DNA of 18,911 bases from Gammaproteobacteria bacterium (GTDB lineage Bacteria > Pseudomonadota > Gammaproteobacteria > Enterobacterales > Alteromonadaceae). Location: NCBI GenBank assembly GCA_027484495.1, contig JAIXSW010000263.1:1-18911 (forward strand), in the 5' to 3' direction. The notes beneath the pieces are model-generated. The model was not told the DNA's origin and made no database searches. It worked only from the letters and a program-made list of their open reading frames with translations. This document shows positions 14,593 through 18,911 of the stretch, piece by piece. A program made the position numbers and the translations under genes. How positions within the stretch are numbered: position 1 is the first letter of the stretch; every line of letters begins with the position of its first letter.

Positions 14593-15252
14593 ATTCTCTT
14601 GGTTCATTTTTGCTTTCAGTGCTGCCAGTTCAGAATCAATTTTGTCCTGAGAAGCCAGCTCTGCGAATTCATCGCGCAGAGTCTTTTTACCTAAGTCGTA
14701 AGATTCGACCTGAGCTTCCAGATTGTCGATCTTTTGCTCGTAACGTTCAAACTTATACATCGCATCGTTTAAGCGGGTGCTGTCCAGTGATTTTTTCACT
14801 TCTAACCGCGATGCTACTGTTTGCTGACGCATCAGCATAGTTTTCTGCCGCGCTTTGGCATCCGCCAGCTTTTCCTGCAACTGCGAAACCTCATCCTGTA
14901 ACTTGCTGATATGTAAATCTAAATTTGAAATATCAGCGTTTACTGAAGCGGCCTGATCTGCGGCTTTTTGTTTTTCGACTAATGCTGAGCGGGCTAAATC
15001 GTCACGATCTTTGCTCAGCGCGAGTTCGGCTTTACCTTGCCAGTCGGCCACATCTTCTTCCAGCCGGCTGACAACACGTTGCAGTTCTTTTTTCTCTGCG
15101 ATGGTTTTAGCAGAGGTCGAACGCACTTCAACCAATGTATCTTCCATTTCCTGAATGATCAGGCGAACCATTTTTTCCGGATCTTCAGCTTTATCTAACA
15201 GTGCGTTGATATTTGAATTCACGATGTCTGAGAAGCGAGAGAAAATACCCAT
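14584..15252 (-). CDS. pspA: Phage shock protein A (ESCRT-III-like membrane repair protein)
   Basis: The 222 residues equal the E. coli length. The N-terminal amphipathic helix (MGIFSRFSDIVNSNINALLDKAEDPEK) binds stressed membrane. The rest is long alpha-helical coiled coil (about 25-145 and 150-220), including the conserved IIQEMEDTLVEVRSTSAKTIAEKK-type region. PspA has two jobs: it binds and inhibits the activator PspF, and under stress it oligomerises on the inner membrane to limit proton leakage. It is the first gene of pspA-B-C-ycjX-ycjF and is divergent from pspF. GAGG lies eight bases before ATG 15252. The candidate sigma-54 promoter at 15296-15311 would give a leader of about 33 bases. 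Confidence 0.97.
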   Translation of the reverse strand: MGIFSRFSDIVNSNINALLDKAEDPEKMVRLIIQEMEDTLVEVRSTSAKTIAEKKELQRVVSRLEEDVADWQGKAELALSKDRDDLARSALVEKQKAADQAASVNADISNLDLHISKLQDEVSQLQEKLADAKARQKTMLMRQQTVASRLEVKKSLDSTRLNDAMYKFERYEQKIDNLEAQVESYDLGKKTLRDEFAELASQDKIDSELAALKAKMNQENNA

Positions 15253-15295
15253 GATGTTTACCTCGTTTGGTGTCTGATTGAGTCAGATAGTCTTA

Positions 15296-15311
15296 TTCAG
15301 GATCCTTGCCA
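15296..15311 (-). promoter_or_regulatory. Candidate sigma-54 promoter of pspA
   Basis: On the minus strand TGGCAA-GGATC-CTGAA fits TGGCAC-N5-TTGCA at 8 of 11 positions, with the -24 GG intact and the -12 GC changed to GA. Spacing puts transcription start near 15285, 33 bases before pspA. PspF with its GAFTGA loop is encoded next door. Upstream, 15330-15360 is strongly AT-rich, as expected for DNA bending, and the palindrome CTAATTAG (15401-15408) could belong to a PspF upstream site. Confidence 0.5.
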
Positions 15312-15435
15312 ACTCTGCAATCAATCATAAGTCATTGTATTTTATGTGTTTATTTATTTTCATTAAACGCTGTCGCCAAAGCTCACTTTCAAATAGACTA
15401 CTAATTAGCAAATTTAACCACTAAATGGCAGTCTC

Positions 15436-16527
15436 ATGGCACGCGCGTTTCAACAAGACAATCTGATAGGCCAATCTAACAGTTTTCTCAACGTATTGGA
15501 TCAGGTCTCCCAGATTGCCCCACTGAATAAACCAGTACTCATTATCGGCGAACGCGGTACGGGTAAAGAGTTAATCGCAGCGCGGCTGCATTACTTATCG
15601 CAGCGCTGGGACCAAAATTATCTGACGCTGAACTGTGCTGCATTAAATGAAAATTTGCTGGAAAGTGAGTTATTTGGCCATGAGGCCGGCGCTTTTACCG
15701 GTGCCAGTAAACGCCATGAGGGTCGCTTTGAACGCGCTAATTTCGGCACATTATTCCTCGACGAGCTGGCCAATACCCCGGGATTGGTGCAGGAAAAATT
15801 ACTGCGGGTAATTGAATACGGCGAATTTGAACGAGTTGGCGGCAGCAGACCGATTAAAGTGGATGTAAGGTTAGTTTGTGCCACCAATGAAGATTTACCT
15901 GGCATGGCCGAACGCGGTGAGTTTCGTGCAGACTTGTTAGACCGACTAGCCTTTGATGTGATCACGTTGCCGCCGATGCGGGAGCGGCAGGAAGATATCA
16001 TGCAACTGGCTGAGCACTTTGCTATTAACATGGCACGCGAACTGAACTTCGAGCTGTTCAGCGGTTTTAGCGACAGAGCCAAACGCCAACTGATGGATTA
16101 TGACTGGCCGGGCAACGTGCGGGAACTGAAAAATGTGGTCGAGCGTAGTGTGTATCGCACCAACAATCCGTACGTGCCGGTCCACGATATCCTGTTTGAC
16201 CCGTTTGCCTCACCGTTTCGCCCGCAAGCCCGGGTCCGGACTGTTGACCGCCAAATCAGTGCGCCGATCGCAGCAGCGGGGGCCAGCCCTGCCCCACAGG
16301 TGATATCAACGCCAGCATCAACACAAGCGACATCGGCATTACAGTTTGATGTTGCCCAAATGCAGGAGTTTAAACTGCTGTCTGAAAACTACGAAGTAAC
16401 CTTGATTAAACAAGCACTGGCTGCCTGCCAGTACAATCAGAAAAAGACTGCGGATGCATTAAATCTGACGTATCATCAACTTCGTGGATATATGAAAAAA
16501 TACAAACTGTTAGACAGCCAACAATGA
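15436..16527 (+). CDS. pspF: PspF, sigma-54-dependent activator of the psp operon
   Basis: The 363-residue enhancer-binding protein goes straight into the AAA+ domain without a receiver or sensor domain, as in E. coli. Walker A is GERGTGKE (38-45), the sigma-54 contact loop GAFTGA is exact (85-90) and Walker B is GTLFLDEL (104-111). W58 in LSQRWDQN corresponds to the PspF tryptophan (W56 in E. coli) implicated in PspA inhibition. A Pro/Ala/Ser/Thr-rich linker (about 265-310) makes it longer than the E. coli protein. A Fis-type helix-turn-helix ends it (KKTADALNLTYHQLRGYMKKY). The Shine-Dalgarno signal is weak, which fits low expression. Its stop overlaps the sapA start (ATGA). Confidence 0.97.
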   Translation: MARAFQQDNLIGQSNSFLNVLDQVSQIAPLNKPVLIIGERGTGKELIAARLHYLSQRWDQNYLTLNCAALNENLLESELFGHEAGAFTGASKRHEGRFERANFGTLFLDELANTPGLVQEKLLRVIEYGEFERVGGSRPIKVDVRLVCATNEDLPGMAERGEFRADLLDRLAFDVITLPPMRERQEDIMQLAEHFAINMARELNFELFSGFSDRAKRQLMDYDWPGNVRELKNVVERSVYRTNNPYVPVHDILFDPFASPFRPQARVRTVDRQISAPIAAAGASPAPQVISTPASTQATSALQFDVAQMQEFKLLSENYEVTLIKQALAACQYNQKKTADALNLTYHQLRGYMKKYKLLDSQQ

Positions 16528-18134
16528 ATTCAACCCCATGCCGTTTAGGCAGCCTCAGTCTCGTATTGTGGTTAGCTGCCTGCCAGCCGGTCACCCCTAG
16601 TGATAGCATCAATGGATTGGTCTATTGTGCCGAAGGCTCACCAGAAACATTTAACCCGCAACTGGTCACTTCAGGCACTACCATTGATGCGATTAGCCAA
16701 CACTTGTATGACAGGTTGCTGGATATTGATCCGGCAACCGGTGCGTTAATACCTGCGTTGGCGCACAGCTGGCAAGTCAGCGCCGATGGCTTGTCCTATC
16801 GGTTTAAACTTCGTCACGATGTGCAATTCCACCACACTGCATATTTTTCACCGACGCGTGCATTGAGCGCTGAGGATGTCACTTTTACCTTTAACCGAAT
16901 GCTGTTGGTTGACCATCCGTTTTTTCAAACGGCAACAGAGTACCCATACTTTGACAGCATCGAGTGGCGTCAACGCATTCAAAGCGTCACCGCACTTGGC
17001 AGTGATGAGGTCGAATTCCGGCTGAATCAACCAGACAGCTCATTTTTATCGGTACTTGCGACCGATTTCGCTGCGATTTTATCGGCGGAGTACGGTAATT
17101 CTCTGGTGCAAAGCAATCAGAAGGCGCAACTGGATTCACTGCCGATCGGTACCGGGCCTTTTATGTTTCGCGAATACCAGAAAGGCGTCCTGATCCGGTA
17201 CTACCGGCACCCGGCGTATTGGCGTGAACATGGCTCATTGGCGCAACTGGTGATCGATATTGTGCCGGACAATACCAAACGGCTGGCCAAGCTATTGACG
17301 CAGGAGTGTGATGTTGCACCAATCCCGCGCCTGGCAGAATTACAGATGCTGTCAAGTCGTCCCGATTTTCGCGTCGACCAACAAACCAGCATGAACGTAG
17401 GGTTCTGGGCCTTTAATACGCAAAAAGCACCATTTAATCAGGTCAAAGTACGACAGGCGTTAGGTCTGGCAATCAATAAACCCAACATTTTACAGGCGGT
17501 TTATTTCGGCCAGGCCGAAGAAGCAACCTCTGTACTTCCCCCCAACTCATGGGCATACCGGAAAGACGCTGCTGCCGACAGTTTTAACCCGGAAAAAGCC
17601 CGCCAGTTGTTAAAGGAAGCCGGTTATCCCAATGGCTTTAGCCTCGATATCTGGGCCATGCCTGTGCAGCGTATGTACAATCCGAATGCGCAAAAAATGG
17701 CGGAACTGATCCAGGCTGATTTGCGGGTCATTGGCGTGCGGGCCCGCATTGTGTCTTACGAGTGGAACACTTTTCGCCGTAAACTGGGTCAGGGAGAACA
17801 TGATTCGGTGCTGATTGGCTGGTCAGCTGATAACGCAGATCCGGACAATTTCCTGCGGCCACTGTTAAGCTGTGCCGCAGCAGTATCCGGTAGCAACCGC
17901 GCCAACTGGTGTGATGAACATTTTGATCAGTTTATTGCCAGCGCACTGCAGACGACCGACGTACCACAGCGCCGTAGCTATTATCTGGCAGCACAACAAT
18001 ATCTGCACGAACAAATGCCACTGGTGCCCATTGCGCACTCCAAACGCTTTCAGGTGAAAAACAGCAGGGTCCAGGGGGTTAGTATCAACCCTTATGGCGG
18101 TATCAGTTTTGTTCTTGACGGGAAAACACCATGA
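16524..18134 (+). CDS. sapA: SapA-like peptide ABC transporter substrate-binding lipoprotein
   Basis: The 536-residue protein belongs to the SBP_bac_5 (OppA/DppA) family. The N-terminus has a short basic start, a hydrophobic core and lipobox LAAC ending at C20, so it should be a lipoprotein facing the periplasm. LVYCAEGSPETFNPQ, YDRLLDIDPATGALIPALAHSW and TFTFNRML match the opening of E. coli SapA. IGTGPFMFREYQKG and NMGFWAFN-like MNVGFWAFNTQKAPF are family hallmarks. In enterobacteria Sap proteins are linked to antimicrobial peptide resistance and putrescine export; the true ligand here is unknown. The start overlaps the pspF stop by four bases and the end overlaps sapB by four bases. An oligopeptide or heme-binding role is an alternative. 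Confidence 0.9.
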   Translation: MNSTPCRLGSLSLVLWLAACQPVTPSDSINGLVYCAEGSPETFNPQLVTSGTTIDAISQHLYDRLLDIDPATGALIPALAHSWQVSADGLSYRFKLRHDVQFHHTAYFSPTRALSAEDVTFTFNRMLLVDHPFFQTATEYPYFDSIEWRQRIQSVTALGSDEVEFRLNQPDSSFLSVLATDFAAILSAEYGNSLVQSNQKAQLDSLPIGTGPFMFREYQKGVLIRYYRHPAYWREHGSLAQLVIDIVPDNTKRLAKLLTQECDVAPIPRLAELQMLSSRPDFRVDQQTSMNVGFWAFNTQKAPFNQVKVRQALGLAINKPNILQAVYFGQAEEATSVLPPNSWAYRKDAAADSFNPEKARQLLKEAGYPNGFSLDIWAMPVQRMYNPNAQKMAELIQADLRVIGVRARIVSYEWNTFRRKLGQGEHDSVLIGWSADNADPDNFLRPLLSCAAAVSGSNRANWCDEHFDQFIASALQTTDVPQRRSYYLAAQQYLHEQMPLVPIAHSKRFQVKNSRVQGVSINPYGGISFVLDGKTP

Positions 18135-18911
18135 TCCTGCGCTATCTCGCCCGTCGCTTGTTTTTACTTGGCTTTGTTTTTGTAGCATTGACTATCTTTG
18201 TATTTAGCCTGAACTATCTGTTCCCCGGCGATCTGGTCAGTAACCTGACTGGGTTGCGGGATATCACGCCCGAGCAACACCGGCAATTGCAGCACAGCCT
18301 TGGGCTGGACCAAAGTCTGTGGCAGCAATATATCGAATACAATCGCAGATTACTCGACGGCAACTGGGGACTATCGTTTTCCAGTCAGCAGAGCGTGCTA
18401 TACGAGATTAGCCGGGTGTTGCCGGCAACATTGGAGCTGGCATCATATGCCCTTTGCCTGAGCCTGCTGGTTGGCATTCCATTAGGGCTGTTAGCGGCAG
18501 TAAAAAAAGACAGTGTGCTGGACAAGCTCATATCCGGGCTGGCGCTGATTGGCTATTCCATGCCGGTGTTCTGGCTGGCACTGATCTGTATTATGTTGTT
18601 TTCACTTCAACTCGGCTGGTTGCCTACATCAGGTCGGCTCGGCGTTCTGTTTGAGGTGCCCGCCCAGACTGGCTTTGTGTTTATCGATATCCTTCTGACG
18701 CCGGCCATTGACCGCAGCGCTGCCGCCTACGATGCGATGTTACATCTGACATTACCGACCTTGATTCTGGCCAGTTACCCGACCAATGTGATGATCCGCT
18801 TTGTACGTCAGTCCATGCTCGAAGTGCTGGAACAGAATTACATTAAAACCGCCAGAGCTAAAGGGTTGTCACGCGCGCAAGTGCTGTACCGGCATGGTCT
18901 GCGTAATGCCC
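18131..18911 (+). CDS. sapB: SapB-like ABC transporter permease (3' end outside window)
   Basis: 260 full codons are visible before the right edge, starting at ATG 18131, which overlaps the sapA stop (ATGA). The first membrane helix is at about 8-30, typical of DppB/OppB/SapB permeases, followed by a periplasmic segment with LGLDQSLWQQY and GNWGLSFS. Further helices lie at about 100-123, 135-160 and 205-225. The cytoplasmic EAA loop that docks the ATPase is at about 238-260 (YIKTARAKGLSRAQVL). It should form the channel with SapC and be energised by SapD and SapF, presumably encoded beyond the edge. Confidence 0.93.
   Translation, partial: MILRYLARRLFLLGFVFVALTIFVFSLNYLFPGDLVSNLTGLRDITPEQHRQLQHSLGLDQSLWQQYIEYNRRLLDGNWGLSFSSQQSVLYEISRVLPATLELASYALCLSLLVGIPLGLLAAVKKDSVLDKLISGLALIGYSMPVFWLALICIMLFSLQLGWLPTSGRLGVLFEVPAQTGFVFIDILLTPAIDRSAAAYDAMLHLTLPTLILASYPTNVMIRFVRQSMLEVLEQNYIKTARAKGLSRAQVLYRHGLRNA

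Noticed and set aside
15434..15449. Sigma-54-like TGGCAC-GCGCG-TTTCA at the pspF start codon
   Set aside because: It overlaps the pspF ATG and points into the coding region, so it could not drive intact pspF. It is likely a by-product of the Met-Ala-Arg-Ala-Phe codons.
15618..16082. 154-codon open frame opposite pspF
   Set aside because: It mirrors the conserved AAA+ domain of PspF and its Ser/Arg-rich product has no recognisable domain.
1..18911. Mobile elements, CRISPR arrays, toxin-antitoxin or defence genes, RNA genes
   Set aside because: None could be supported. Genes are contiguous housekeeping or catabolic families, and no long direct repeats, transposase-like frames or tRNA-like folds were seen.

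Overview
The window looks like chromosomal DNA from a free-living gammaproteobacterium. The gene families and their order (tyrR, psp genes, ycjXF, sap genes, phhAB and a homogentisate pathway operon) fit the Alteromonadales/Chromatiales side of the group, for example Rheinheimera, Alishewanella or Shewanella relatives. The genus is inferred from family resemblance only. Genes are densely packed, and no tRNA, rRNA, insertion sequence, prophage or CRISPR array is visible. No intergenic gap exceeds about 220 bases.

Region 1 (1-2909) is a divergent signalling pair. On the minus strand is a response regulator with REC, PAS-like, degenerate GGDEF and intact EAL regions, running off the left edge. 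On the plus strand is a short soluble histidine kinase with no recognisable sensor domain.

Region 2 (2918-11373, all minus strand) is an aromatic amino acid catabolism island. phhA and phhB (phenylalanine hydroxylase and pterin recycling) turn phenylalanine into tyrosine. The regulator tyrR follows. Then hppD-hmgA-fahA-maiA convert 4-hydroxyphenylpyruvate to fumarate and acetoacetate. Only the tyrosine aminotransferase step is missing from the window. A methionine gamma-lyase gene lies at the upstream end. Three strong intrinsic terminators follow phhB, tyrR and, unexpectedly, fahA, where one sits just before maiA. Weak to moderate TyrR-box-like palindromes lie upstream of phhA, tyrR, hppD and megL.

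Region 3 (11506-16527) is the phage-shock-protein locus. pspA-pspB-pspC-ycjX-ycjF run on the minus strand behind a candidate sigma-54 promoter. The divergent gene pspF encodes the sigma-54 activator, with GAFTGA intact and no regulatory domain. PspA would hold PspF inactive until the inner membrane is stressed.

Region 4 (16524-18911) starts inside the pspF stop codon. sapA (peptide-binding lipoprotein) and sapB (permease, cut by the right edge) follow with ATGA overlaps, so pspF and the Sap transporter appear to be translationally coupled.

Most of the window is recognisable conserved biology. The best leads are the kinase/EAL pair, the terminator placed just before maiA, the pspF-sap coupling, a two-copy motif at the N-terminus of YcjF, and the set of candidate TyrR sites.
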